This document shows, piece after piece, positions 34,855 to 44,645 of a stretch of DNA of 64,000 bases. The DNA comes from PoT sp049331405. Lineage in GTDB: Bacteria > Planctomycetota > Planctomycetia > Isosphaerales > Isosphaeraceae. Location of the stretch: positions 6,448,001 to 6,512,000 of the forward strand of contig NZ_CP186274.1 in NCBI RefSeq assembly GCF_049331405.1, written 5' to 3'. Position 1 is the stretch's first letter; each line of letters opens with the position of its first letter. The notes beneath the pieces are model-generated. The model had not been told where the DNA came from, did no database searches, and worked only from the letters and a program-made list of their open reading frames with translations. The position numbers were made by a program, and so were the translations under genes.

Positions 34855-37800
34855 ATGTGGATCGTCAAGCTAGCACTGCGCCGGCCGTATACGTTCGTGG
34901 TGATGTCGATGCTGATCGTCGTGCTCTGCGGCGTGACGCTCACCCGCATGCCGGTCGACATCTTCCCGGAGATCAACATCCCGGTCGTCGCGGTGGTATG
35001 GACCTACCCCGGCATGTCGCCGGACGAGATGGAGAAGCGGATCGTCACGATCCACGAGCGGGCGATGACCACGACGGTCAACGACATCGAGCACATCGAG
35101 TCCCAGTCGCTCGTCGGCGTGAGCGTCATCAAGGTCTTCTTCCAGCCGGGGGCGAAGATCGAGGCGGGGGTGGCGCAGGTCAACGCGATCAGCAACGCCG
35201 TGTTGCGAGTCCTCCCGCCGGGCATCACGCCGCCGTTCATCGTGCGGTTCAGCGCTTCGAACGTGCCGATCTTGCAGATGGGCATCGGCGGCGAGGGGAT
35301 CTCCGAGCAACAGTCCTACGACCTCGCCCAGAACTTCATCCGGACCCAGCTCGCGACCGTGCAAGGGGCCCAGGTCCCCCTGCCGCTCGGCGGCAAGCCG
35401 CGTCAGGTGATGGTCGACCTCGACCCCGAGGCCCTCTACGCCAACAATTTATCCCCATCCGACGTCTCGCTCGCCATCAACGCCCAGAACCTGATCTTGC
35501 CGGCGGGCTCGGCGAAGATCGGCCCCCGCGATTATCAGGTGCAGATCAATAGCTCCCCCGATGTGATCGAGGCCCTCAACGACCTGCCGATCAAGCACGT
35601 CGGGAGCGCGACGATCCATATACGCGACGTCGCCCACGTACGAGACGGTGCGGCGGTGCAGACGAACATCGTGAACAAGGACGGCAAGCGTGGCAGCCTG
35701 CTGACGATCCTGAAGTCGGGGGCGGCGTCGACGATCGACGTGGTCGCCCGCGTCAAGGCGGCGATGCCCCTGATTCGAGGGAGCTTGCCCGACGCCTTGC
35801 AGACCGACTTCCTCTTCGACCAGTCGGTCTTCGTGGAGTCGTCGATCGAGGGGGTGCTGCACGAGGCCGCCATCGCCGCCTTCCTGACGGGGTTGATGAT
35901 CCTCCTCTTCCTGGGGAGTTGGCGGAGCACCCTGATCGTCACGATCTCGATCCCGCTGTCGATCATGATCTCGATCCTGATCCTGGCGGCCCTCGGGCAC
36001 ACGATCAACACGATGACCCTGGGCGGCATGGCCCTGGCGGTCGGCATCCTCGTCGATGACGCGACGGTCGAGATCGAGAACATCCACCGGAACCTCGCGA
36101 TGGGCAAGCCGCTCAAGCGGGCGATCCTCGACGGTGCCGAGCAGATCGCCGTGCCGGCGTTCGTCTCGACGCTCGCCATCTGCATCGTGTTCATCCCCGT
36201 CTCGTTCCTCTCGGGTGCGGCCCAGTCGCTGTTCACGCCGCTCGGCATGGCGGTCGTCTTCGCGATGATGGCCTCGTACTTCCTCTCCCGTACGCTCGTG
36301 CCGACGATGATCAACTACCTCCTCGGCAAGGAGGTCGAGCTGTATCGCCAGAACGCCCACGAGCTCGAGGAGGAAGGGATCCACGTCGACTACGAGCCGG
36401 AGCTCGACGAGAACGGCCTGCCGAAGCCCCCGGCCAAGGGGGACATCTTCTGGCGGATCCACCGGGCCTTCAATCATCAGTTCGAGAAGTTCCGGAACGT
36501 CTATACCTGGATGCTCTCCTGGGCCCTCGAGAATCGCGGTTTCGTCTGCCTGGCGTTCGCGATCTTCGTCGGCGGGACGTCGCTGCTCTTCAAGGAGCTC
36601 GGCCAGGACTTCTTCCCGACGGTCGACGCCGGCCAGATCCGGATGCACGTGCGGGCCCCGTCGGGCACGCGGCTCGAGGAGACCGAACGCCTCTTCGCGA
36701 GGATCGAGTCGATCGTCCGCGAGGTCATCCCCAAGGACGAGGTGAAGACGATCCTCAACAACATCGGGCTGCCGTCCAACGGCATCAACCTCGCGTATGG
36801 CGACTCGTCGACCATCGGGGCGGCCGACGGCGAGATGCTCATCGCCCTGACGAAGGAACATCACCCGACGCCCGAATACGTGGACAAGCTCCGCAAGACG
36901 CTGACGCACGACCTGCCCGAGGCCTCGTTCGCCTTCCAGCCGGCCGACATCGTCGGGCAGATCCTCAACTTCGGCCTGGCGGCCCCGATCGACGTCCAGA
37001 TCAGCGGCAACCGCCGGGACGAGAACTACAAGATCGCCCGCCGGATCGAGAAGGAAGTCGCCAAGATCCCCGGGGCCGTCGACGTCCGGGTCCACCAGAT
37101 CGTCGACTCGCCCAAGCTCCAGATCAACGTGGACCGGACCCGGGCCGAGCGCGTCGGGATGACCCAGCGCGACGTGGCGAACAGCCTCCTCGTCTCGCTC
37201 AGCTCGAGCGGCCAGGCGGCTCCCAACTACTGGATCGACCCCCGCAACGGCGTGAACTACCCGGTGGCCGTGCAGACGCCTCAGCACCTCATCGACTCGG
37301 TCGAGGCCCTGAGGAACACGCCGATCATCGCCCCGAACGCGTCGATGGACTCGGCGCAGCTCCTGACGAACGTGGCGGACGTCGAGCGCGGGCAGTCGCC
37401 GGCGAGCGTGAGCCACTACAACGTCCAGCCCGTCTACGACGTCTTCGCGGGCGTCCAGGGGCGCGACCTCGGAGCCGTGGCGAATGACCTCTACAAGGTG
37501 ATCGACGAGATCGCCGGGCCCGTCGACCCCGCGACCGGCCTGCGGACCAAGCTACCCAAGGGCTCGAAGCTGACGGTCCGCGGCCAGGTGGAGAGCATGC
37601 AGTCGTCGTTCCGAGGCCTGGCCTTCGGCCTGGTCTTCGCGGTGATGCTGGTTTATCTCTTGATGGTCGTGAACTTCCAGTCGTGGCTCGACCCGTTCAT
37701 CATCCTCTGGGCCTTGCCGGGGGCGATCTCGGGCATCATCTGGATGCTCTTCGTGACGCAGACGACGTTGAGCGTCCCCTCGCTGATGGGGGCGATCATG

Positions 37801-38124
37801 TGCATCGGCGTCGCGACGGCGAACAGCATCTTGATGGTGACGTTCGCCAATAGCCGACGGCTCGTGGGTGACGACGCCCTGACGGCGGCGCTCGCCGCGG
37901 GCAGGACCCGGCTCCGCCCCGTCGTGATGACGGCCCTCGCCATGATCATCGGCATGCTGCCCATGTCGCTGGGCGTGGGCGAGGGCGGCGAGCAGAATGC
38001 CCCCCTCGGCCGCGCGGTGATCGGCGGCCTGACCGTGGCGACCTTCGCCACCCTGTTCTTCGTCCCCGTCATCTACAGCCTACTTCGGCGGACGCCGCCG
38101 AAATTCCAGTCGGAGGAGGATTGA
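34855..38124 (+). CDS. RND-family efflux permease
   Basis: A 1089-residue inner-membrane proton-driven pump, of the length of AcrB/MdtB-type proteins. Twelve membrane helices and two large periplasmic loops are visible. The proton-relay acidic pair Asp401-Asp402 lies in helix 4 (GGMALAVGILVDDATVEIENIHR). The first loop begins PVDIFPEINIPVVAVVWTYPGMSPDEMEKR. A charged insertion (NAHELEEEGIHVDYEPELDENG) lies in the cytoplasmic loop before the second half. The ATG at 34855 is the fit to the family N-terminus; the nearest purine-rich stretch is 15 bases upstream. It overlaps no neighbour but is followed after four bases by the fusion protein, the reverse of the usual order. Confidence 0.93.
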   Translation: MWIVKLALRRPYTFVVMSMLIVVLCGVTLTRMPVDIFPEINIPVVAVVWTYPGMSPDEMEKRIVTIHERAMTTTVNDIEHIESQSLVGVSVIKVFFQPGAKIEAGVAQVNAISNAVLRVLPPGITPPFIVRFSASNVPILQMGIGGEGISEQQSYDLAQNFIRTQLATVQGAQVPLPLGGKPRQVMVDLDPEALYANNLSPSDVSLAINAQNLILPAGSAKIGPRDYQVQINSSPDVIEALNDLPIKHVGSATIHIRDVAHVRDGAAVQTNIVNKDGKRGSLLTILKSGAASTIDVVARVKAAMPLIRGSLPDALQTDFLFDQSVFVESSIEGVLHEAAIAAFLTGLMILLFLGSWRSTLIVTISIPLSIMISILILAALGHTINTMTLGGMALAVGILVDDATVEIENIHRNLAMGKPLKRAILDGAEQIAVPAFVSTLAICIVFIPVSFLSGAAQSLFTPLGMAVVFAMMASYFLSRTLVPTMINYLLGKEVELYRQNAHELEEEGIHVDYEPELDENGLPKPPAKGDIFWRIHRAFNHQFEKFRNVYTWMLSWALENRGFVCLAFAIFVGGTSLLFKELGQDFFPTVDAGQIRMHVRAPSGTRLEETERLFARIESIVREVIPKDEVKTILNNIGLPSNGINLAYGDSSTIGAADGEMLIALTKEHHPTPEYVDKLRKTLTHDLPEASFAFQPADIVGQILNFGLAAPIDVQISGNRRDENYKIARRIEKEVAKIPGAVDVRVHQIVDSPKLQINVDRTRAERVGMTQRDVANSLLVSLSSSGQAAPNYWIDPRNGVNYPVAVQTPQHLIDSVEALRNTPIIAPNASMDSAQLLTNVADVERGQSPASVSHYNVQPVYDVFAGVQGRDLGAVANDLYKVIDEIAGPVDPATGLRTKLPKGSKLTVRGQVESMQSSFRGLAFGLVFAVMLVYLLMVVNFQSWLDPFIILWALPGAISGIIWMLFVTQTTLSVPSLMGAIMCIGVATANSILMVTFANSRRLVGDDALTAALAAGRTRLRPVVMTALAMIIGMLPMSLGVGEGGEQNAPLGRAVIGGLTVATFATLFFVPVIYSLLRRTPPKFQSEED

Positions 38125-38128
38125 TCCC

Positions 38129-39397
38129 GTGACCACGGCGAATCTCGTCTCGGAATCCGAGCACAAAGGACACCGCGTCCTCGTCGAGCAGCCTGCGCCC
38201 GCTCGCAGGAAGGCCCGAGTCCTGCCCGCCCTGGCCGTCATCCTCCTCGGCGGCTCCTCGATGGCGGGACTCTATTACCTGGGCATCACGCCCAAACGTG
38301 AGCAGCGCGCGTCGCTGTTCGCGGAGACGACCAAGGCCATGGAGAGCCGGCCCCGCGTGAACGTGGCGATCCCGTTCCACCGCGACAAGCCGGCCGACCT
38401 GACCCTGCCGGCCGACATCAAGCCGTTCCAGGAGACGGATATCTTCGCCCGAACCGACGGATACCTGAAGAAGTACCTCGTGGACATCGGCGACAAGGTC
38501 GAAGCGGGCGCCCTGCTCGCCGAGATCGACACCCCCGAGCTCGATCAGGAGCTGAAGCAGGCCCAGGCCACCTTGCTGCAGTCGAAGGCCAATCGCGACC
38601 TCGCCCTCTCCCGGCTCGACCTGGCCCGGATCACCCTCCGCCGCACCCAGATGCTCATGGCACGCGGGGCCGAGACCCAGCAGGTGCTCGACCAGAACTC
38701 CGCCGAGTACAAGTTCGCCGAGGCGAGCGTCGCGACGGCCGAGGCCGACATCGCCGCCAAGGAAGCGAGCTCCCACCGGCTGGCCGAGCTCCAGAAGTTC
38801 CAGAAGATCTACGCGCCTTATAGCGGGACGATCACCGCGAGGAACATCTATCTCGGCGACCTCATCAGCGTCGGGATGGCCCGGCCCCTGTTCCGGATCT
38901 CACAGACCGACCGCCTGAAGGTCTACGCCAGCGTGCCCCAGGCGAACGTCACGCACATCAAGACCGGGCAGACGGTCGAGGTGCTCGTCCGCGAGTATCC
39001 CAACCGCGTGTTCGTCGGCAAGGTCGAGCGCACCGCGGGGGCCATCGACACGGCGTCGAGGACGCTCCTGACCGAGATCCTCCTGCCCAATCCCGACGGG
39101 GCCTTGTACTCGGGCATGTACGTGAAGGTGCGCTTCGACGACGCCGGCGGACGCCCCCTGCTCGTCCCCGCGACGACCCTCGTCATCAACACTCTGGGCA
39201 CGCGCGTCGCGGTCGTCGATCAGACCGAGTCGCTGCGTTATCAGAACGTGCAGCTCGGCCGCGACTACGGCAAGGAAGTGGAGATCCTCCAGGGCCTCTC
39301 CGGCAACGAGCGTCTCATCCTCAATCCCACCGAGAACCTCGCCGAGGGCGTGAAGGTCGAGGCCACGCCGATGCCCGCGGCCCCAGCTCAGGGCTGA
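38129..39397 (+). CDS. RND efflux membrane fusion protein (HlyD/AcrA type)
   Basis: A 422-residue periplasmic adaptor. An N-terminal helix (VLPALAVILLGGSSMAGLYYL) anchors it. The lipoyl half-motif is QETDIFARTDGYLKKYLVDIGDKVEAGALLAEIDTPELDQEL, the alpha-helical hairpin runs through the coiled-coil segment (QAQATLLQSKANRDLALSRLDLARI...), and the second lipoyl half is YAPYSGTITARNIYLGDLISVG. The GTG start at 38129 has GGAGGA nine bases upstream. It is translationally tied to the permease. No outer-membrane TolC-like gene is present, so an unlinked channel must serve. Confidence 0.92.
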   Translation: MTTANLVSESEHKGHRVLVEQPAPARRKARVLPALAVILLGGSSMAGLYYLGITPKREQRASLFAETTKAMESRPRVNVAIPFHRDKPADLTLPADIKPFQETDIFARTDGYLKKYLVDIGDKVEAGALLAEIDTPELDQELKQAQATLLQSKANRDLALSRLDLARITLRRTQMLMARGAETQQVLDQNSAEYKFAEASVATAEADIAAKEASSHRLAELQKFQKIYAPYSGTITARNIYLGDLISVGMARPLFRISQTDRLKVYASVPQANVTHIKTGQTVEVLVREYPNRVFVGKVERTAGAIDTASRTLLTEILLPNPDGALYSGMYVKVRFDDAGGRPLLVPATTLVINTLGTRVAVVDQTESLRYQNVQLGRDYGKEVEILQGLSGNERLILNPTENLAEGVKVEATPMPAAPAQG

Positions 39398-39423
39398 GCC
39401 TCGCCCGGGGAACGATCGCGTAC

Positions 39424-39489
39424 AGGGAGAGCGGCTTTCGCCCCGAGACTCCATCTCGGGGCGATGGTCCGACTCTCCCTTTCGTGTTT
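39424..39489 (+). terminator. Two-tier terminator of the efflux operon
   Basis: Outer stem agggagag (39424-39431) with ctctccct (39473-39480); inside it a perfect 11-bp stem tcgccccgaga (39438-39448) with tctcggggcga (39454-39464). A T-rich tail (ttcgtgttt) follows. Confidence 0.8.
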
Positions 39490-39606
39490 CAATATGACAA
39501 TAGCCGTGAATTGTGATCCCGCGTGAATCGTAATCGTGCGCGGACACGATTCACGCTAGCAGGTGATCGTCTGGAGATGTCCCGGGGTATGCCGCTGGCG
39601 AGGGGG

Positions 39607-40614
39607 TCAGCGGCTCGAAGCCTCTTTGGGCCGCTTGAGGTGGTTGCGGGCGTCGTCGAGGAGCCCGAGCTTGATCGGGAAGTGAGGGCGGCCGAGGGCC
39701 GAGCGGGCGAGGTCGTTGCGGACGGCTCGACGGCGACGGAACGAGGGGACCTCGCGAATGGCGTCGAGCTTGCCCATCAGGAACGGTTTGGCCCGGCCGC
39801 GGAGGAGTCGCCACAAGCCCTGGGCCGACACGAAGGCCAGGTGCGGCAGCATCGCCGCGCAGAGCCATCTGAGCGGCAGGTCGGTCCAGAAGAGGATCTC
39901 GGCGTTCCGCGACATCCGGCGCTGGAGCGCGGGGCGGCCGTGGTCATAGCTGGCCGAGACCTCGTGCAGGATCCGCGAGGTCGGTGCGTAGACGCACGAG
40001 TACCCCGCCCATCGCAGGCGAAAGGCGAGGTCGACGTCTTCATAATACGACCCGAATGATGGGTCATAGGCGCCGACGGCGCGAAGCACGTCGGCCCGGT
40101 AGAAGGCGCTCGAGCCGCTGGCGCCGAAGACGGGTCCGGAGGGATGCTCTTCCCAGAGGCTCGAAGGCTCGCCGTGCCCTCGCTTGCTCGGCCAGCCGAC
40201 GATCGCGTAGCTGTCGCCGGCGGAGTCGACGCGGGAGGGGTCGGAACGGACCAGCACTAAAGGCGCGACCGAGCCGACCTGCGGGTCGGAGAACGGGGCG
40301 AGCCCCGCCTCGATCCAGCCTGCGGTCACCTCGGTGTCATTGTTCAGGAGCTGGATGAATTCGCCTCGCGCGGCCGCGATCCCGGCATTGGACGACGCGC
40401 AGAAGCCGCCGTTTTGCTCGAGGCGGACGTACCGCACCCAGGGGTGAGTGTCGGCGATCCACTGGGCGGTGCCGTCGGTCGAGGCGTCGTCGGCGACGAC
40501 GACCTCGACGGCTAGGTCTCTCGGCAGATGTCGCTGGATGCTGGCGAGGCAGATTTCCAGCAGCGCCCGCCCGTTATAGGTCGGGATGACGACCGAGCAG
40601 ACCGGGTGCGTCAT
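39607..40614 (-). CDS. Family 2 glycosyltransferase (rhamnosyltransferase-like)
   Basis: A 335-residue cytoplasmic GT-A enzyme. The nucleotide-sugar site begins CSVVIPTYNGRALLEICLASI, followed by VVADDASTDGTAQW, the metal-binding LLNNDTEV and the acceptor region FGASGSSAFYRADVLRAVGAYDPSFGSYYEDVDLAFRLRWAGY with its ED catalytic pair. The start codon at 40614 overlaps the stop of the sugar transferase gene (ATGA on the minus strand), so the two are coupled: the neighbour would add the first sugar to the lipid carrier and this enzyme the second. The C-terminus ends in a basic, non-hydrophobic tail. Confidence 0.9.
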   Translation of the reverse strand: MTHPVCSVVIPTYNGRALLEICLASIQRHLPRDLAVEVVVADDASTDGTAQWIADTHPWVRYVRLEQNGGFCASSNAGIAAARGEFIQLLNNDTEVTAGWIEAGLAPFSDPQVGSVAPLVLVRSDPSRVDSAGDSYAIVGWPSKRGHGEPSSLWEEHPSGPVFGASGSSAFYRADVLRAVGAYDPSFGSYYEDVDLAFRLRWAGYSCVYAPTSRILHEVSASYDHGRPALQRRMSRNAEILFWTDLPLRWLCAAMLPHLAFVSAQGLWRLLRGRAKPFLMGKLDAIREVPSFRRRRAVRNDLARSALGRPHFPIKLGLLDDARNHLKRPKEASSR

Positions 40615-41693
40615 CGAGCCGACTCCGGCCTTCGTGCCGGGGCCGCCCCTTTCCAGGAGATCTTGCCCCAGGCGACGTGCTGGATCGTCATCAGCAGGAT
40701 CCGGAAGTCGAGCAGGAACGACCAACGCTGGATGTAGTCGAGGTCGTACTGGATCCGCTTGCGGAGCGACGTGCGGCCTCGCCAGCCGTGGACCTGGGCC
40801 CAGCCGGTCATGCCGCCGGGGACGGCGTGGCGGAGGTCGTAGTCGGGCACGGTCTCGCGGAACTGCTCGACGAAGACCGGGCGCTCGGGGCGGGGCCCGA
40901 CGAGGCTCATCTCCCCCTTGAGCACGTTGAAAAGCTGGGGAAGCTCGTCGATATTGGTTCGCCGCAGCCATGCGCCGACCTTGGTGCAGCGGGCGTCGTG
41001 GTTGGAGGCCCAGATGGGGCCCGTGTTCCCCTCGGCGTCGCGCCTCATGCTCCGAAACTTGAACATGCCGAACGTCTGACCGCCCTTGCCCACGCGGACC
41101 TGCCGATAGAAGATCGGCCTGCCGGCGCTGATCAGGATGGCGATCGACACGACCGCGAAGAGCGGCGAGAGCAGGAACAGGCCGATGCCCGCGCCGACGA
41201 CGTCGGAGGCTCGCTTGGCGAGCCGGTCCCACTGGATCGGCCAGGCGGGGGCCGGCCCTGCGAGCGTGCTGTCGTTCTGGAGGACGTCGACGCCGCCGGC
41301 GTCCCGGTTGATCCAGTGGACGGCCACGTCGGGGTTGTTGAGGAGGGCGATCCGCCGTCGCAGGCGAGAGGCGGGGCGTCCGGAGAGGGCGATGACCACG
41401 TGCGTGGCGCGGGAGCGGTCGACGAGCTCGTCGAGCCGGTCGATGCCGCCGAGCACGGGGACGGGGTTGTTCTGGGAGTGGACGGCGAGCTGGCGGCCGC
41501 GCCCGATCCCCCCGGAGTCGCGCGTGTGCCCGGCGTCGATGAAACCGACGACCGGTAGGCCCGCCCAGGGGCCTTGCCCCAGGCTCCGAGCCAGGCGGCG
41601 ACTGTCCCGACGAGCCCCCACGATCAAGACGCGTCCGGTCGCAGGACGGCTCAGGCGCCGTACCCTTCCGGTGAGTTCAAGAGGATTGTTCAT
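40611..41693 (-). CDS. Polyprenyl-phosphate sugar phosphotransferase (WcaJ/PglC-type)
   Basis: A 360-residue initiating glycosyltransferase. The C-terminal catalytic domain has the membrane hairpin (VVGAGIGLFLLSPLFAVVSIAIL), then the family motifs FYRQVRVGKGGQTFGMFKFRSM, the catalytic LRRTNIDELPQLFNVLKGEMSLVGPRPE and YDLRHAVPGGMTGWAQVHG. The N-terminus is a Rossmann-like half domain (VLIVGARRDSRRLARSL), but the four or five membrane helices that usually come first in WcaJ-like proteins are absent, so this is a trimmed form between PglC and WcaJ. It would start an exported glycan by loading a sugar-phosphate on undecaprenyl phosphate. Start at 41693. Confidence 0.9.
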   Translation of the reverse strand: MNNPLELTGRVRRLSRPATGRVLIVGARRDSRRLARSLGQGPWAGLPVVGFIDAGHTRDSGGIGRGRQLAVHSQNNPVPVLGGIDRLDELVDRSRATHVVIALSGRPASRLRRRIALLNNPDVAVHWINRDAGGVDVLQNDSTLAGPAPAWPIQWDRLAKRASDVVGAGIGLFLLSPLFAVVSIAILISAGRPIFYRQVRVGKGGQTFGMFKFRSMRRDAEGNTGPIWASNHDARCTKVGAWLRRTNIDELPQLFNVLKGEMSLVGPRPERPVFVEQFRETVPDYDLRHAVPGGMTGWAQVHGWRGRTSLRKRIQYDLDYIQRWSFLLDFRILLMTIQHVAWGKISWKGAAPARRPESAR

Positions 41694-41816
41694 GGGTTCC
41701 CAACCGATCCCTCGGTCTCGGGACCAGGGACGCGAGCCAATCCGGGCCCGAGCCCGGCACGCCCCCAATCGGTCTCCCGGAGTCATCTGGCCTTCCATGG
41801 CAGGCTTCCCCGAGAA

Positions 41817-42995
41817 ATGACTCAAGCTCTTCCATCGACCGAACCGACGCATTGTTTGAGTATTTTCGATAAACTTATCGAAGCTCTTCCGCATCCAGAT
41901 ACCGGTGGGGTCGATTGCGTGGATTCGAACGGGCACACGATCGAGGCCCCTCATGCCGGGGGAAAACCGTGGGTGACGGTCGTCATCGTCAACTACAACA
42001 GTTGGCCAGACGTCCGCCGCCTCGTGCTCGGACTGGCCGAGACTCCCGAGGTGGCCCGGGGTGACTGCGAGGTCGTCGTCGTCGACAATGCCTCCAGGGG
42101 CGAGGTCCCTCCCGAACTGCCGCGGCTCGAACCGAGGGTCCGCCTCGTCCTGAGGCCGGATAACGGCGGCTTTTCCGTCGGGGTCAACGCGGGCTGGAAG
42201 GCTTCGAACAGCCCCTGGATCCTCGTCCTGAACCCGGACATCGTGATCCCCGAAGGACGCCTCGGCCCGATCGTGGCCAGGGCGCGACACTTCGCGGAGA
42301 ATCCCCGGGACGCGCCCGGGATCATCGGGTTCGGACTTAGAAACTCGGACGGCAGCCCCCAGCCCTCGGTCGGAGCCTTCCCCAACCTGGTCCGGACGGT
42401 CTGGGAGCAGTTGATACCCCGATCCCGGAGGAATTACCAGCCCGGTTGGCGAATCCAGGCCGGACCGGTCGATTGGTTGACCGGGGCCTGCGTCCTGATG
42501 AACGGTCGGATGCTGGAGTCGGTCGGCGGGATGGATGAAGACTTCTTCCTCTATTACGAAGAAGTGGCCCTCTGTCGCGCCTCGAAGAACCTGGGATGGC
42601 GGGTCGAATACGACCCGAGCGTGGAGGTGATCCACCTACATCCCTTGCAAAATCGGGCGATTTCCTCCAAGATGCGGGTCATCACCAGGCACAGCAAGCT
42701 GCTTTATTTCCGCAAACACTTGCCAGAATGGCAATTTCGCACGCTCGCCGGGGTCGTCAAGGCCGAGGCGGCGGTGCGAGCCTTGACGTGTCGGATGCTA
42801 GGGAAGGCCGAAGAACTCAGAGCGTGGCGGATGATCGCGCGGGTGGCCCAGGCCATCCTCGCCGGCGTCGAGCCCCGGGGTCGCGAAGTGTTGATGCTGG
42901 CCGAGTCCATCTCGGAGCCCGACAGCGAACCCGAATCGGAGCCTGCAACGAAACCGGCGACGATCATCTCGGCAGGGACGCGGCGTGGGCGCTAA
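41817..42995 (+). CDS. Family 2 glycosyltransferase
   Basis: A 392-residue GT-A enzyme. Motifs: VTVVIVNYNSWPDVRRLV, VVVVDNASRGEVP, NGGFSVGVNAGWKASN, the metal site LVLNPDIVIPE, and MDEDFFLYYEEVALCRASKNLGWRV with the acidic catalytic pair. About 50 low-conservation residues precede the first motif, so the true start may be downstream of the ATG at 41817, which has only a weak ribosome site. The C-terminus carries an acidic SEPDSEPESEP tail. It is divergent from the sugar transferase gene and followed after 42 bases by the GT-C-like gene. Confidence 0.88.
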   Translation: MTQALPSTEPTHCLSIFDKLIEALPHPDTGGVDCVDSNGHTIEAPHAGGKPWVTVVIVNYNSWPDVRRLVLGLAETPEVARGDCEVVVVDNASRGEVPPELPRLEPRVRLVLRPDNGGFSVGVNAGWKASNSPWILVLNPDIVIPEGRLGPIVARARHFAENPRDAPGIIGFGLRNSDGSPQPSVGAFPNLVRTVWEQLIPRSRRNYQPGWRIQAGPVDWLTGACVLMNGRMLESVGGMDEDFFLYYEEVALCRASKNLGWRVEYDPSVEVIHLHPLQNRAISSKMRVITRHSKLLYFRKHLPEWQFRTLAGVVKAEAAVRALTCRMLGKAEELRAWRMIARVAQAILAGVEPRGREVLMLAESISEPDSEPESEPATKPATIISAGTRRGR

Positions 42996-43037
42996 TGATT
43001 CGGCGTCTGCCCACCAACCACGAAAGGACGGACCGGC

Positions 43038-44633
43038 GTGTCGCTGATTCAACACGGGATTCGCGTCGGGCTCTTGATGGCCGGCGCGACGTTCCTGTTT
43101 ACGTGGTTGAACTATCACTCCGAAGTGACGTTCGCCGACGGCCTCCGCTATATCAAGCAGGCCGAACGGATCGAGAAGGGGGCGTGGTCGGAAGGCCTGG
43201 TACGGTCGGTCGACCACCCGGTCCACCCGATCGCGATCGCCACCGTCCACCGGATCTTCGGCGGCGAGGGCCCGGTCTCGTGGCAGCGCGCCGCCCAGGT
43301 CGTCGCCATCGCGAGCTGCGTCCTGCTGGTGATTCCCCTTTATATGCTCGGCCTGGAGATGTTCGGGCCGACGGCCGCCTGGCTCGGGACGCTCTTATTC
43401 ATCGCGAACCCGATACTCGCGTTCGTGGTGATCAACGTCCTGAGCGAGTCGACGTTCCTCTTCTTCTGGACCATGGGCCTCTGGGCGGCCCTGCGCTTCC
43501 TGCGTGAGGGCAAGTTCCTCTGGCTCCCACTCACGATCGCCTTCGGCGCAGTCGCCTACCTCGCGAGGCCGGAAGGGCTCCTGCTCCCCCTGACGCTGGT
43601 GGTTACCCTGCTGCTGCTCCCCCTGCACTGGAGTACCCGGATCCATTGGCCTCGCTGGTGGGCGGCGGTCGGGTTCATGGTCATCGGCCCCTTGCTCCTG
43701 GTCGGGCCTTACATCGCTTCAAAGGGAGGCCTCGGGACGAAGCCCTCGATCGCCAGGCTGATCGGGACCACGCCCGCCTCGGCCCCGCAGGCGCTCGAGC
43801 GTGAGCGCCCCCTCTCGGCCGATCAGACGGTCCTGGAGACATATCGCCAGTCGACGCGCCGGATGTGGAAGGTCGTGCGCACGTCGGTCTCGACCCCCTT
43901 GCTGGCGGCGGCCGTGCTCGGGATCTTCGCGGTACGGCCCTGGTCGTCGCGCGCCCAGGTCTGGCTCTTCCTGACGATCATGCTCGCGGCCTCGGCGGTT
44001 GGGCTGATCCGCCTGCACGCGACCGGCGGTTATTGCACGGTCAGGCATGCGATGATCCCCTGCCTGCTGCTGACGATGGCCGCGGCCAACGGGCTGAGCT
44101 GGCTGATGCAATCGGTCGTGATCCCGGGCAAGTGGTTCGGGCGCGGCGAGGAGCGGTTCAAGCTCGGGCCGGCGGTCTGGGCGGTCGTGCTGGCGGCCCT
44201 CGTGGTGACGCCCCACGTCAAGGCGATGACGCCGTTCGGCGGCAGCTTCGCCGCCTATCGCGACGCGGGAGACTGGCTCGCGCAGGAGACGGCGGACAAG
44301 CCCGGCAAGGTCCTCGACCTGACGAACTGGGCCCTCTACTTCAGCGACAAGCCCGGCCTGCAATTCGCCGACATCCACGACGCCCGCTGGGATCCGAACA
44401 CCCGATGGGTCGTCGTCCGGGGGGCCCACCTCCGCGGCCGATGGAACTACATCCCCCTCGTCAAGGAACTGATCGGCAATCGCGAGCCGATCATGGTCAT
44501 CCCCCCGCACGCCGCGCCGAAGCAGATCCAGCTCCGGATCTACGACCGCTCGATGCCCAAACCCGAGGCGGTCGCCGCCAAGCCGGCCCCGCCGACCAGG
44601 GCCGGTGGACCGTCCGAGCCCTTGAAGCGCTAA
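43038..44633 (+). CDS. Polytopic membrane glycosyltransferase (GT-C/PMT-like)
   Basis: A 531-residue membrane protein with about 10-11 helices. The first loop carries TFADGLRYIKQAERI, where the Asp fits the catalytic acidic residue of GT-C enzymes using polyprenyl-phosphate sugars, and YLARPEGLLLPL is a typical later motif. The last 130 residues form a soluble extracytoplasmic domain and a proline/alanine-rich end. The GTG at 43038 has AAGGA nine bases upstream. It would transfer sugars to an acceptor on the outer face of the membrane. Sequence is distant from characterised members, so the assignment is by fold pattern. Confidence 0.75.
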   Translation: MSLIQHGIRVGLLMAGATFLFTWLNYHSEVTFADGLRYIKQAERIEKGAWSEGLVRSVDHPVHPIAIATVHRIFGGEGPVSWQRAAQVVAIASCVLLVIPLYMLGLEMFGPTAAWLGTLLFIANPILAFVVINVLSESTFLFFWTMGLWAALRFLREGKFLWLPLTIAFGAVAYLARPEGLLLPLTLVVTLLLLPLHWSTRIHWPRWWAAVGFMVIGPLLLVGPYIASKGGLGTKPSIARLIGTTPASAPQALERERPLSADQTVLETYRQSTRRMWKVVRTSVSTPLLAAAVLGIFAVRPWSSRAQVWLFLTIMLAASAVGLIRLHATGGYCTVRHAMIPCLLLTMAAANGLSWLMQSVVIPGKWFGRGEERFKLGPAVWAVVLAALVVTPHVKAMTPFGGSFAAYRDAGDWLAQETADKPGKVLDLTNWALYFSDKPGLQFADIHDARWDPNTRWVVVRGAHLRGRWNYIPLVKELIGNREPIMVIPPHAAPKQIQLRIYDRSMPKPEAVAAKPAPPTRAGGPSEPLKR

Positions 44634-44645
44634 AACGTTGACAAG

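Noticed and set aside
35449..37416. 655-codon open frame on the minus strand inside the RND permease gene
   Set aside because: Arg/Asp/Leu-rich shadow of the permease gene, which has clear family motifs.
41694..42635. Possible N-terminal extension of the sugar transferase to include membrane helices
   Set aside because: The upstream in-frame sequence is Arg/Asp/Gly-rich, contains no hydrophobic helices and overlaps a glycosyltransferase on the other strand.
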